A program made the position numbers and the translations under genes. The notes beneath the pieces are model-generated. The model was not told the DNA's origin. It worked only from the letters and a program-made list of their open reading frames with translations, and ran no database searches. A stretch of DNA of 64,000 nt from Stenocarpella maydis (Eukaryota > Ascomycota > Sordariomycetes > Diaporthales > Diaporthaceae): positions 241,718 to 305,717 of the forward strand of contig NQMI01000046.1 of the NCBI GenBank assembly GCA_002270565.1, given 5' to 3'. Below, one piece after another: positions 1 through 11,696 of this stretch (position 1 is its first letter; each line of letters begins with the position of its first letter).

Positions 1-50
1 TTCGTCACTCTCCCGTCACCGCCTACACTACGTGCACTACACTATGTCAA

Positions 51-75
51 CGGCTCCGGCTCCGGCTCCGGCTCC
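51..75. repeat. (CGGCTC)n hexanucleotide repeat
   Basis: About four tandem copies of a CGGCTC unit. No reading frame through it is convincing as protein. Confidence 0.9.
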
Positions 76-210
76 ATTGACAGCACCATCGACATGGTGG
101 ACTTGAGCCTACCACCCTGCCACCTTACGCGGTATATCCCTTTGAGAGCACCAGTACAGACAAGGGGACCCGATCCTCCTCTCTTAACCTCGGGTACGTC
201 GCCTCGCATA

Positions 211-269
211 ATTTTTTATTTTTTATTTTTTATTTTTTTAATTTTTAATTTTTAATTTTTTTTTTTTTC
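211..269. repeat. T-rich (ATTTTTT)n low-complexity tract
   Basis: Tandem ATTTTTT-like units pass into a long T run in an otherwise GC-moderate non-coding stretch. Confidence 0.9.
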
Positions 270-3200
270 TTTGCCGAGATATTTTGTAGCCTACTCAAGT
301 AGCTGAGAGCTGGTGCGTTCTCAACGGTGGGAAAGCTCAGTAAACCCTGAGGTCACGCGGGTTTTATGGACTACACTTTGTGTGTGGCACCTCCGATTGG
401 CCCCTAATCCTGAAACATCATGTACCCTCAAAGGGATACCGTGTGTATGTATGTATGTTCGAGAGAGGCGCCGAGTGACCCCTTGATCTCGACATGATCT
501 GCTTGATTCCGAATGCCGGGATCTGCCTCGTCAATCTGCGATTTCTCCACAGCTGATACCACCCTACCTCATGGCTCAACAACTCGGTCTTGACCACTCG
601 CAGTCTCCTGTGTCCACTGTGACATCTGAAACATAAAGTGCTGCATTGCGCTGGCTACACGCTGCGAGTAATACCATTGCGGCCGGTTACTGTCGACTTC
701 CACTGCCGCTGATTGCCGGTTCAGCAATTGCCTGTCACGCCCACGCCAGGTAACCGCCCTGTGTGCCATGGTCGCGAGCATATCTGGATAGCCCAATGCG
801 AAGCCGGACCGCCGGCAGCAGACGAGAAAACTGTCCCGTGGGCAACGAGGCCACCGCTGTTTGGCATCTCGCGGCCTCGCCTTGCTTTTGAAACCAACAG
901 GCTGCTCAGGGATGCAACGCTCGAGATTCATATCCTGTTCCTCTGCGCATCCCGTTGGAAGAGGACAAGGCAGCCAGACACACCGAGCACACCCCCAGCG
1001 GCCACTGCACTCAAGGCGTCGCTGGCTGAGCAGAGCCGCATCCTGTAGTGCTACAAACCCCTACCCCGAACTATTGTGCTGGTGTTCAGAGTGTTGGTCC
1101 GCACATGATTCCCATCGCCACAAATGCTCCAGGTGTGCTGAGGGTCTGCATGAAGTGTCCCATGACGCGCCCTGGAGGCCTGATGCAGGACAAAATTGAC
1201 CGCTAAGACACGTTCTCCTGGGTGGGGACGCGCTAGGGCCTACAGCGGGACTTCGGCTGGGTGATGCGCAGCGACAACGCCCGACAACGTTTGGATTGCC
1301 GCCGGATGTGGGAGCTGCTTGCGAACAGGCATCGACCTGTCACATTGTGACATCTCACTTCTGACCTGATGGCATGGGCCAACGCGGGCACTGAGAAATA
1401 AGTCGACATGTCAATGGCCGGAGCACCAAGACCTGGTACCGCCCTCGGAACGGCGGCGGCCTCCCTCGCCAAAACAGGAGCCCAAGAATCTCTTCCCGAC
1501 CCGTGTGTTTGTTGTTGTTCCATACGCCATCTACTGTCTGGAAACCACGACAGCGTTGCGGTTCTCGCCATGTCTTGCTCATTGTGACCACAACCTGGGC
1601 TGGCGGCCTAGGAACTGCGCCGGGATACAGCGGGAGGACGAAACCTCGCTGCAGCATCCCGTGTTTGCAAACGGTCCGAGGTCGCTGGACGTTGCTATCC
1701 CGACTGCACCCGGACCAAGGCCCCGGCCTCCCAGCTGCTCGGGTCACCAGCTGGGAGACGGATTAATAACGAGACAAGCCGTGCCCCTGGCGGGGTCTGT
1801 ACTGCAACCCCTCCTCGCACCTTGTGTCGAGAGGGCGGCCGATTAGCGAGATCGGATCGACGCCACGGTCAAGGTTTTTTGTTGAGATACGCCCCACCAA
1901 CGGACGAGATCCATGGGTTCTTGCATATGCCCTCGCATTCGAACCGCAGCGCCGGAAGAAATGAGCATGCTCCTCTTTGTGGTGGGAACGGCTCGGGTGC
2001 CTGCGGCAATATCAGGCTGGCTGCACTTACACCGCCAGATGCCATTCTATAAAACTTTTCTGAAAAGCCAACGCAACAACACAAGTCCCACCACGGGTCG
2101 CCGCTTTTCATTTGATGGAGTGACTGACACCTTCCCCCCCCCCATACATGTGATTGAGGCTCAACCTCGCCCATGCACACCAGTGAACCACGCCCGACTG
2201 CGAGAGGAATCCTGACGCAGAGCCGTTGAAGGCATCTAGCCGTTGTCAAACACCTGCCAGAACTGCAGATATGCACCCGTTCAATGAGACAGTGGCCTGT
2301 CACACCCTGTCGTGCATGTCTCACCCAACCCGCCTTCGTGTACGGGCCAACCCGTCGACTGGTGTCTTTCCCAACAAAGGGATTATCGACCCCGGCCAGG
2401 CCGAGTTGCGGATGTTGGTCGTGCCTTGAGCATTGTTCGGCGAGGGCATCCTTCGCCAGCTCCCAGCACCGCGCCCTCTTTGGCGACCACTGGAGCATCG
2501 CGACATCTTAGTTAGGGGTGCAGACCAGCCAGGTTATCCAGGCCTATAGAAACAGAGCGACTTTACTCTGGTGAGTTTCCTGACTATTATATTGTACCAC
2601 CGGGTGGACTGAGGTATAATCTTTATCTAGCCATCTAGTGTGTGATGGATGCATCCAGGGATTGGAGCAGAAAAGTGGGTCAGGCAAGTCACGGTGCTCT
2701 AGTGGTCGCTGAAGGGATAATGTGGAGCGAGCAACTACACGATCGCTCGGCTCTGAGAATGGGCCGTTTCCCAAAACCTTTCTTTTTTGATATCGCGCCA
2801 CGGACGGGGATGGGGACATTTCTGTCCCTGATCCGTCCCAAAAGTAAACTTGGCTTCTTTTTTCCCCCGTGGCCGCAAAAGCCTCTCGATCTGGACATGT
2901 TAGCACAGGCTCAGGAAGTATGCTGGTCTGAAGTATTAGCCTCAAGTGCCATCAACCTGCTGACCGCCTCTGCTTCCGGTCTGCAGCCGGGAAATCAACG
3001 GGAAGTCCCGGTGGAACACTATATTCAGACTGACGATCGCGCCTGGGCTTACACCACACGATGCCTTGCGGCAGCCAGATCACGCTAGCACGCACACAGA
3101 CAGAGAACACGGTGAAGCGTGATATGTCAGCTGAATTTGGAGCTGATGATTGGGTATCGTCGTGGTAAAAGCTACGCCCCATGTGAAGAACAACCGTATA

Positions 3201-3529
3201 CGCGTCCAGACCGACACGGCAATATTGCACCGTCATAGCTCCAGTACCTCCTTAAACCGTCTGAGGATACACAGCCAGCTTTGGGGCCAAATGTCTCGCG
3301 GGATCGAATAACAGTAAAACTTGGGTCCCAGAATGGAATAACGCCACCTGATAAAACACGATCATCTCATACCTAGCCCGCCCGCTAGGGAAGGCGCGTG
3401 TGTTGTAAAGGAACCAGGCTTGATGAGGCCAGAGACCGAACCGGCCCATGTCGGCAATGATTATGCTGAAGTGGCGGGACAGCTCTGAGGGCCAGCCAAA
3501 TGAGGGGGCATGAGACCCCATTCCTATCG
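270..3529. other. Gene-poor left flank
   Basis: I see no supportable gene here. Open frames up to about 209 codons exist on both strands, but they resemble no family, overlap each other and lack convincing intron patterns. The last part (about 3,250-3,529) is the 3' flank of the phospholipase C gene read leftwards. Confidence 0.6.
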
Positions 3530-6500
3530 TCATCGGAATTTCTTTTCAATGTTCACCAACAGTTTCCCAGCGCTAGGCTTGCCGTAAGCATCCTTCAGGT
3601 CGATGAATCGATATCCCGGTTGCAAACGATCGAGCCTAATGCAGGCCCACGCGGCGAGCTTGTCTTTGACGAGTCCCTCGTCCTCGATCTTGAACCTTTT
3701 AATTTGGGGAAACATTAGCATATTACCTATCACGCGTATGTAACGGGGGGATGGGGGAGATGCTCTTGATTTGCGGGAGGGAAAAGCGCCACTTGGCTGC
3801 ACTCGCTCGTGCCACTGAAAGCTACACCAACACGCGTCAGGCACCGGTGGCGAGCATTTTGGGTAACAGAGCTGGGGGCGAGGCAGATGACGACCACGAT
3901 CTGGTCTCGGGTAGTTGCTTCTGAAAAGTGACGATGACGCGGGCATGTGTTGCTGCGAGGCACAAGCCGCACATGCAACACATGCAGCACATGTGGAGCT
4001 TGCCTGGGCCACAGGGGGTCAGGAAGGTGTTCCACCACATCCCGAGGATGTGTGGGCAGGAAGGCGAGCCGCACCATGCCCCCTGTTCTCCACACCGGTG
4101 AGAGATGCAAATCTGACAGCAGTGGTCGAAGGGCTGTGAGGCTCCGGGTGGCATCTTCCTAGCACCCCCCCCCCACTCTGGGCGCAGGGTCTGCATTTCC
4201 AACACAGGCCACGATACGCTAGATGCGAGACTGGCAATTCGCGTATCGGAGGCGCGTTGAAAGGCTCTGTCCCCCCCTAGCGATGCGCTGGATGGCTGTG
4301 TCCAACGGTGCAACATGACTGACGGGTACGCTACCCGTGGTGTGTGTGGGTGCGGAGAATGAATCCTGGGCAGCTGGGCAGTACAAAAAGTGACAGATGA
4401 CAGGACGAGTGCTGGAACGGCGGAAACATGCAAAGACTGCAAGGGGCACACAATGGGGACGGGGCTGCGAGCTTAGGCGAGGTATTGCGCCCGGCTAAAC
4501 TGATGATGATAACTCACCTTACGAAGCTGAGTTCCTCCACGACCCTGTCTATCCGGGGGAACTTGAGCTCTTGGCCCATGCCCCAGTCAGGGTTCTCGGT
4601 CTCGCTGCTCCTGGTCTCCCTCTTGTATTGGCCGTCCTGGACGAGGCCGCTCTTTATGGCCTTCTTCTCGGTGAGCTCCTCGGGCGTCTCGACGTGCAGC
4701 TCGCACTTGACTAGCGGCTGGAAGGCGGTGCTTGCGGACGTGCTGACGCTCGACACGGTGCTGGCGCCGCTGCTGGTGTCGTTGCCGCGCTCCCCGGGCA
4801 GCGGCAGGAGCTGCCCCGCGAGGACCGTGACGCGCAACATCAGCGCCCGGCGCCGCCCGGCCTCGGCCTGCGACGTCGTCTGGTCGCCGCTCAGGTAGCC
4901 CTGGGGCTTGAGGACCCAGCCCTGCTCAGACTCGAACATGGCGCTGTTGAGCATGATGGCCTCGTCGACGTGCGCGCGCTGCCAGTTCAGAGCCACCATC
5001 TGGATGCCCTTGCGCCAGTAGATCGAGGGGTCGAGGTTTGTCGAGCTGACACGGGTCGAGTGTGGGTACGCGCGCATGAAATAGTCTCGGTTGTGAGTGA
5101 ACATCTCGCGGTGCTTGCTTTGGTGCAGCTTCAGGATCTTGTACTCGTCGATGGAGAAGATGTGCGAGGGCGACCTGGCGGCTGGCGCCGAGAAGTCCTT
5201 GTAGTGCTCGCTGTGTGTGTAGATGGCCAGCTTTCCGAGCGTCTCGCGGATGAGCGACTTGGACGTCTTGACCATCTGAGCCAGCTCCCCCGTCTCTGTT
5301 CTGGTCTCTCCCACGACCGTCGGCCTCTCATCTTCTGACGCTGAACCGTCATCGTCATGCATCGTAGGTACCGTGAGCTGACTGCTCCCCTTCAGCATTG
5401 TGTATCCCGTCGGTGCTGCCTTTTTCACCTTGACGAGGATCTTCTCCATAAGCTCCTCGAGCCTCGGCTGTCGAGCACTTGGGTCGCAGTCCTGGAGCGG
5501 TTCATCCAGAAGATGATCGCCCCACTCCTCCTTCATGATCTCCACAATCATATCCTGCTGCTCGCCCGTAGCGTGGACCTCCAGACTGATGACGAGCGGC
5601 AGTTTGTTCGTCTTGAAAGCCGACTCCTTGATGACACGGCATACCTCGCGCAAGGGGATGCGCTTCGCAAGGCCCAGGTCGCCCAGCCCCTGGACGGTGT
5701 GCGCGTGCGTCACCTCGGGCTCTATCCTGCGACCGCGCGGCTCCCTCGACCTCGACCGCGACCGCGACCTAGAGTTCTGCGCCTGCAGCCTGAGGCCCTC
5801 GGCCGAACGCACGTGGCGCAGCGGCGGGCTCAGGTCGTTCGGGTCCAGCAGGTCGCCCGGGTCGAGCGATGTCGAGCTGTAGCTCGCGGCCGGCAGTGCC
5901 AGGTGCAGCGAGCTCAGGCTAGCGCTGGCGAGGCTGAGCTTGGAGCTCTGGGTGCGGTCGTGCCTCCTCGACGACAGCTCGTGCCACTTCTGGTCGATCT
6001 TCTCCGCGAACGACTGCGCGGCCGCCGGGAGCGAGTGGATAGAGGTCGCCGAGAGGGTGGAAGGGTTTCTCTTGTGCTTGTGCGCGTCGCGCCTTGGCGA
6101 TTTCGACCTGCTGGGTGTGGGCGTCCTGGGCCTCTCTGTGTATCCCTCGCCGTTCCATACGTCAATCTCCACGCAGCGGCAGTCATCCTCCAGGACCGAC
6201 CGGTACGCGTCCGCAGACACCTCGCCGCTGAGCTGGTTGCCCAATCCGATATATGTGTTGTGACTGCTGCTGATGAAGTAGTTCGTGATTGGTTTCGACA
6301 GGTCCTTCTTGCCCGCCGGCTTCAGGGCGACGCTGTAGTCGTGCAGCCAGACGTAGACGAAGTCCCCTAGGCTGTACTTCTCCTTCTCAAGTGGGCGGAC
6401 GAGGCCACCCTGTGTCTCTACTAGGAACTCCTCCAGCCTTTCGCGGGTTATATAGTCCCCTTCCCGTCCGCGGAGCGAAGTAAATATGCGCTCGATATGC

Positions 6501-6874
6501 CTGCGAGTCGACTCTTTGAGCAAGGGAAGGTCAGGGTTGTAGCTGAGAGAGAAGGGAGCGGCGCGGAGGGTGTCAATCGGCGATGTCGCCTCGCTCAAGT
6601 CATCGCTGAAGGTGGCCGTGGTGGTCTCATCGTCGAAATCCGTCTTGAGCTGCTCTGACTTGCTATGCTGGTGGCCGGCGCGGATCTGTTTCTGTTGCTG
6701 TTGCTGCTGCTGCTGCTGCTGCTGGCCGGGCCCGCCGCCCAGCGCAACCATCTGGAAGAAGTGCTTCCATGCCGTGTGTGCGCCGAACTTTGGGCTCGGC
6801 GTCGGCCCCCCAAGTCTTGCCGCGGTTCCGTCCTCGATCCTAGCTGTGGCTCTGGCACCCCTGTACGGCCACAT
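3530..6874 (-). CDS. Phosphoinositide-specific phospholipase C
   Basis: Hydrolyses phosphatidylinositol phosphates at membranes to give inositol phosphate and diacylglycerol. Two exons, 6874..4518 and 3695..3530, encode 840 aa. The first in-frame ATG (6874) is taken as the start; the frame stays open upstream without another ATG. Order seen: an 11-residue Gln run near residues 51-61, an EF-like helical region, the X domain from about residue 193 with the catalytic SSSHNTY histidine, the Y domain (YWRKGIQMVALNWQ) and a C-terminal C2 domain. The X domain is interrupted after WNGEG by about 140 Ser/Arg-rich residues before THAHT. The C2 domain is split by an 822-nt intron with donor AAG|GTGAGT and acceptor AAAAG|G; the join restores the frame and a recognisable C2 end (ACIRLDRLQPGYRFIDL). 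The family call is firm; the N-terminus is less certain. Confidence 0.93.
3696..4517 (-). other. Unusually long intron inside the phospholipase C C2 domain
   Basis: Inferred from the need to join the two halves of the C2 domain. The donor GTGAGT lies at 4517-4512 and the acceptor AG at 3697-3696. At 822 nt it is more than four times the longest other intron modelled here (194 nt). It contains CACATG-rich repeats near 3,960-4,000 and a C run near 4,165, and no frame I recognise as protein. Confidence 0.75.
6691..6723 (-). repeat. CAG repeat encoding polyglutamine
   Basis: Read on the minus strand, a run of CAG with CAA interruptions encodes 11 consecutive glutamines near the N-terminus of the phospholipase C. 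Such tracts vary in length between isolates. Confidence 0.9.
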
Positions 6875-8968
6875 CGCCGGGTGGGTTTGGGCGCGCTTTC
6901 GTGCTCCCTGTTGGGCCGGGAAAAGGGCGGATGCTGTCAGTCGCTGCCTTTTCTTCTTGTTCTGCCCCTCCTTTTGGTGCAAGCACGCGGCTATCGCGGG
7001 GGGTTCGGCTCGGGGAAGGGCAATTGGACTGGGAGGTCGGGATTTACAGGATAATTATTTGTGGTGGCGGCGGTGCGCACGGGAAGCAAATGTGTATGCA
7101 CAGGGTCTCTCAACACGGGGAAAGAGGGAGCTCTTTGCTCTTGTTTGTTTTATTCCTTCGCCTCTGCTCTGTGCTGGAGAACTTACGAGGCAACCCATGG
7201 ATAAAATGATATGATGGGTGGTCCGTATTTGCGATGGCGTATTGCCTGGCCCTGTTTGTTCAGGGGACGGGCGGGACCGGGGGCCCGTCCTGCGAGATTC
7301 AGAGATCTGCGAGGCGTGCAGAATTTATGGGGAACTGGCTGCAGCTGCTTGGCCGTGTTCGTTGGGCGGGTCTCACTATTGCTCGAGTGCCGGGCGGGTG
7401 AGCTTGCCCGGGCTGGACATGGCAGGTTTCGCTGTCGTGGGTGGCGTCACTATGTTGAGAGCTCCGGAAAGGTCGACCAGCGAAGAGGAGCAAAGAGGTG
7501 TATCGTAAGTAGAAGAATGGGGAAAGTGGAAAAATGTACGAATAAAAGATGCGAGCGAGGAGGGAAAGGGAACAAGGTCAGCATTGATCAACTCCCAGGA
7601 TTCCTCAGCCAAGGAATAGGGATGGATCAGCTTTCTAGAGGGAGCTTCAGCTGAGGAAGCGAGTGGCGCCCCTCCTGCAGCCCGCCCGTTTGTACTCGAT
7701 AACGCAATGAGAGCGCAGCACAGAGCAGCATTGGACACGGCGTAGCGCAAACGCAGGGCGATGCTAAACTCTAGCCTTGTCTTGATGAAGTAGCGGGCGC
7801 CCTCCCTCATGCCAGCCTGCTGTATGCTCGCTCGTTTAACGATTAGAGTTGCGGAACAATTTGGCAGGGGGTCCCAATGTTGGGCCCACGATTGGATCAA
7901 TTGATCTCTGGTACGAAGGTCCCGAGCGACGGATCCCAACTGCTTGGATGGGGACCAAGACCTGAGACGGCTCGCCGGGAGCCAGTGGGAGGGCAGGTCC
8001 CTGTGGCATTGTGAACCCTGCAGCCGGGCTTCCCAAGAAGCTTCAAGGCTGACAGGATGGGCACCGAACTCACACACAACCTGCATAGGTGGTGTTGACT
8101 GGGGTGGCTGAGCTCGTGGCTGGTCGCTGCAGGCCACGAAAGGATTAATCAGCTCGGTGCAGACGGTCTAGCCCACTACTACCACCACCACCACCACCAG
8201 AGCAGCGGCAGCAGCTGACAGTATGTGGCATCATTTCTCAGGCGACTCCACCAAGTTGTGGAGTAGTGCCCTCTTGCTGCATTGGCCCCGGGTTTCTGGA
8301 TGGGACGGTCTTTCCGCAGGGCTGATCAAACCGGCAAACCGTCCGGTCTGTGGGGGCAGCGGGCTTGTCGCTTCGACGACCTGGACTGTGCCGCAGCAGA
8401 ACCCAGCACCTGCATGGCCTTTTCCGTGCATTGGATCATCTCTGAGGATGCAAGTCGACGAAACCCTCTCTAGGCTTTCCCCCGGCTTCGCCTCCTCCTC
8501 CCCTCGCTGGAGAGACGACGTGAGCGCGCGCACACGCACCCGGACCACCCGTTTTGGCTTTGAGGGCAGGCGAGCAGCCAAGCCTGGCAATCAAAGGCGA
8601 ACGCTGCCCCTGAATCCCAATGCATGGGAGCCCGGTTTGGCCTGTGGGGTGGAGGGGCCCCAGAGCCAGACTCGCAGGCTCGCCAAAGCTGATCGACAGC
8701 TGTCCAAGTCCCGTGCCTGGAGTTTCTATTTTGGGCCGGCTGTCATTGTGTTTGTTGAGGTCATCGTTTTTCGTGTTCGCCGGCCTGCCCATCGTCTGAG
8801 GCCCTGTTTTGCCCGCTCGTCTGCCTGCTGCCTGGAATGAGCAATGACAGGCACGTACCTGGGGGATATGCAAACGAGCCGGCTTGAGGTTGAGGGCGCG
8901 GGAATGACTTCAATGTTGTTAGGGGCGCAGCTGCCTGGACTTGCATTCCCGACTGGCTGCTGCGCATT

Positions 8969-8979
8969 TGTGTTGTGTG

Positions 8980-9011
<32 letters not shown>

Positions 9012-9012
9012 G
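8969..9012. repeat. (GT)n microsatellite
   Basis: A TGTG/GAGTG lead passes into an uninterrupted (GT)n run about 330 bp upstream of the cupin ATG. Confidence 0.9.
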
Positions 9013-9185
9013 TGAAGCAGCGGCTGGCCAACCACAACGTCATTGGCCCGACGTGCACAAGCTGCTGACATTCAAACGTCGGGCTGTCAAGCAGCGTCAC
9101 CACGCCAAATGCCTAGCCGCTGCAAGTGCCACCACACTGCACGAACTGACAGCCTCAGCCACTGCACACTATCGATTTGCCAGGG

Positions 9186-9211
9186 CCTTATTCGAATCCT
9201 TATTCGAATCC
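9186..9211. repeat. Tandem 12-bp repeat with TTCGAA core
   Basis: Two head-to-tail copies of TTATTCGAATCC. Each contains the palindrome TTCGAA. They lie about 110 bp upstream of the cupin ATG and could be paired protein-binding sites; that role is inference from position and symmetry only. Confidence 0.6.
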
Positions 9212-9320
9212 TTGCCTCGGTACCGACCTGGACACAGCAATCATCTCTCGGTCTGGCACAAGGGAGCTTCCACCACCAAATACTGTGCCCAGGCTCTCGC
9301 CAGCTCCAGACAACCCCAAG

Positions 9321-9608
9321 ATGGCCGACGAGAAGGCACAGCGCGACCACGAGGCTGAGGTCCGCTCCTGGGGTTTTGACCGCGTCTTCACCTGGTCCGA
9401 CAGCCCTAACGCCCATTACCCGCCGCACTCCCACGCCGGTGTGACAACGCATCTCGTCCTCAAGGGCCAGCTGACCTACACCTACCCCAAGGACGAGAAC
9501 CCTACCAAGCAGACGATCGGCGTCGGCGAGAGGTGGGACGTCGACGCTGGCAAGGTGCATGAGGTCTGGGTGGGCGGCGACGGGTGTACCTATGTCATCG
9601 GGGAGTAA
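9321..9608 (+). CDS. Small cupin-domain protein
   Basis: A 95-aa single-exon protein of the one-domain cupin type, a beta-barrel that usually binds a metal and can act as a small dioxygenase, isomerase or sensor. The sequence shows the first cupin motif with metal-binding histidines (HYPPHSHAGV, then a glycine at the strand turn, LKGQLTYTY) and the second half (GVGERWDVDAGKVHEVWVG) with the later histidine. There is no signal peptide, so it is probably cytosolic. The ATG is preceded by an A/C-rich CAACCCCAAG context. The substrate cannot be told from sequence. It stands alone, convergent with the alpha/beta hydrolase at 10,039-11,223. Confidence 0.85.
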   Translation: MADEKAQRDHEAEVRSWGFDRVFTWSDSPNAHYPPHSHAGVTTHLVLKGQLTYTYPKDENPTKQTIGVGERWDVDAGKVHEVWVGGDGCTYVIGE

Positions 9609-10038
9609 GCAGGCATGGCCCCGGATCTCAGTCCTTGGAAGGACTTGAGATTCCCAAAATGACCGAGTAGACAAGGAGGACTACTAAGCCTTTAGGATCA
9701 ATGGGCAATCCCATGGATACGGCAGCCTTTGACTCAGGCTTTATTTCCTTGATTCCCATCTAGGGGAGGTGGTCCTGATCGATTGAGAGGACATTTGGAT
9801 ACTTAAGTGATATTCTGCCAGTGCGCAGATAGTCAAGCAGGTCATGTTTATGAAAGCGCCGAATATACTAATGCATTAGGCGAACTATCAACGAACATAA
9901 AAACTCCATCGCTGGCTCCTACGGGCATGGGATCGTCTGAAGACCTGCGGATGCCCTGTCACCAGGAGGCAGACACTGCGCCCGCCAACCGTGCTACTTC
10001 CTCTCAGTGAACCATTGCCCTGGCTTGATCTTAATGTC

Positions 10039-11223
10039 CTATATATGCGTGCTTGCTCTAGACTCTGAAGTTTCTTGCCAGAAACTTACAGCAACATCTG
10101 CCACCTCGGTACCCTTGGTGATGACAACCTCGTGGCCCGCCTCCAACTCTTCCACCTTGAAAGCTTCAACGCCGAGGGTGCTTTCTACTTCTGGTATGAT
10201 CTTGTCTTTATCTACAATCAAGTCAGAGGACCCGAATACAAACAGCACCTTCCCACCAATCAGCCCTGGGAGACGATCATTTCCTCTCCTTGCAGAGAGC
10301 ATCGAGCCCAGCCTCTTCCATTCTTCGTGACGTTCATAAATCGGGCCGTAGTGCAAGGTACTTATTACGGCCGGTACGAAACCCTCATGACAACGCAGCT
10401 GCCACGACGTGACCGACGCTACCGTCACGTCGGGTCGAGCTGGTGATATGATGGCATCATCCCAGGGATCACCAGTCTTGTCTCCACCAGCGGCACTACC
10501 ATCCTCCGCAGCCACGTATCTGTGCTCCATCCGGCGCCTGTATATGTGGTAGAGCAGCTTCTCTGCCAGCCAAGACCTCGAGTAGAGCAGCCTCGCGCGC
10601 CAGTTGGTATCACTTTGCTTGTTGATGAGGCCACCTGGGGCCACCAAGACCAAGGACCGGACCAAGTGAGGGAACCAGCTGGCAAAGTTCGCAGCCAGGC
10701 CTCCCCCCAACGAGTAGCCGATGAGGTGGAACCCCCCGTTGTCTCTCGCCGTGGCGTTGCCTGTCCAGCTGACCTCGGAGCTTGCCAGGATCATCATGAT
10801 CTGGCTGGCAAATAGCCTCTCGTCGTAGTCGACGTCCTTGGGGTGGGGCGTGTCCGACCAGCCGCGGCCGAAGAGATCGAAGAGCATTACTCTGTAGCCC
10901 CTAGAGGCGAGGGCGAGTGCCGTCTTAGAACCAGACACGGAGGGCATCAACAGGCCGTGGAGGAACAGAACCCTGTCGCCATCCGAGGGTCCAAACTCGA
11001 AGACGTGTACGTTGCCGTACGGGGTTGGGACATCGCGGGCCCCGGGGAGGGCATCAGGAGGATAAGGCAGAGATGAGAGCTCCGTCGGTGAAAGGGCCGC
11101 CCGGTCTGGTGACTTGATGATCCTGCCCCTTCTTGTTGGGAACAGATGGTGCCGCAAGATAAGTGCCGCGGGTAGACAAATCAAGGCCACACCCATGAGG
11201 CATCTGCCTGCGCGGGCATACAT
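10039..11223 (-). CDS. Membrane-anchored alpha/beta hydrolase
   Basis: A 394-aa serine hydrolase of the alpha/beta fold. An N-terminal hydrophobic segment (about residues 8-24, LMGVALICLPAALIL) should anchor it in a membrane. The fold motifs are in order: oxyanion-hole FLHGLL, nucleophile elbow GYSLGGG, a candidate acid in GSSDLIVDKD, and the histidine in AGHEV near the C-terminus. I start at the ATG at 11,223; the frame reaches 11,235 only through a GTG. The last codons contain GTAAGT, a good splice donor, so an alternative spliced C-terminus is possible. The unspliced end (AVSFWQE) looks natural and is kept. Ester or epoxide substrates are both conceivable; the substrate is unknown. Confidence 0.85.
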   Translation of the reverse strand: MYARAGRCLMGVALICLPAALILRHHLFPTRRGRIIKSPDRAALSPTELSSLPYPPDALPGARDVPTPYGNVHVFEFGPSDGDRVLFLHGLLMPSVSGSKTALALASRGYRVMLFDLFGRGWSDTPHPKDVDYDERLFASQIMMILASSEVSWTGNATARDNGGFHLIGYSLGGGLAANFASWFPHLVRSLVLVAPGGLINKQSDTNWRARLLYSRSWLAEKLLYHIYRRRMEHRYVAAEDGSAAGGDKTGDPWDDAIISPARPDVTVASVTSWQLRCHEGFVPAVISTLHYGPIYERHEEWKRLGSMLSARRGNDRLPGLIGGKVLFVFGSSDLIVDKDKIIPEVESTLGVEAFKVEELEAGHEVVITKGTEVADVAVSFWQETSESRASTHI

Positions 11224-11640
11224 CTTGAATCCCACGCGCTTCGGGGCTAGTATCTATCACACATTCGCCAGGCTCCGGGAGTATGACCAAGTCTTATCCG
11301 GTGGGTGAGGAGACCACTCAAAAGCCTTGAGGACGTAGGACAGCCACAGAGAAAATACATATACAGGCAGTGAAGCCTGATGTATCATGAATGAGGTCCG
11401 ACCTGCTTTTCCCAGGAATCCTCGGGCTGCTGAATGGCGACGCACTCAAGACGAGTGAAAAATAAAATGTCTCGCAAACCTTTCGAACCGCTCTATCACG
11501 TTGAGAATCAAGAGCAGTAGATACAGGCGGAAATTTCGGTCTACCGCCCAGCATGAAGCTGCCTAATGAAAGGAAACTCTTAAGGACAGGATGCTGTCTA
11601 TCGCAGTAGTAGGCAACTGTACCTCGCCGGGCGGGTGTCG

Positions 11641-11696
11641 AAAGAAAAAAGAGAAAAAGGAGAGGAAAAAAGAGAAAAAGGAGAGGAAAAAAGAGA
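11641..11696. repeat. Purine-only minisatellite (about 21-bp unit)
   Basis: Roughly two and a half copies of a GAAAAAAGAGAAAAAGGAGAG-like unit, all purine on the plus strand, lie between the hydrolase and the Rab escort gene, about 210 bp upstream of the latter's ATG. Confidence 0.85.

Larger units (their letters stand above)
6875..9320. other. Intergenic region upstream of PLC and the cupin gene
   Basis: This is the divergent 5' flank of phospholipase C (-) and the cupin gene (+). It probably holds leaders and promoters. The 253-codon minus frame at 7,376-8,137 matches nothing I know and is likely non-coding. A (CTA/CCA)n tract lies at about 8,177-8,199. Confidence 0.5.

Noticed and set aside
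1869..2498. 209-codon minus-strand open frame
   Set aside because: No family resemblance, random-looking composition, overlapping frames on both strands.
5357..6370. 337-codon plus-strand frame opposite phospholipase C
   Set aside because: Antisense shadow of the GC-rich PLC coding strand; the encoded sequence is Arg/Leu/Val-rich and matches nothing.
7376..8137. 253-codon minus-strand frame upstream of PLC
   Set aside because: No domain or signal; more likely leader or promoter of PLC.
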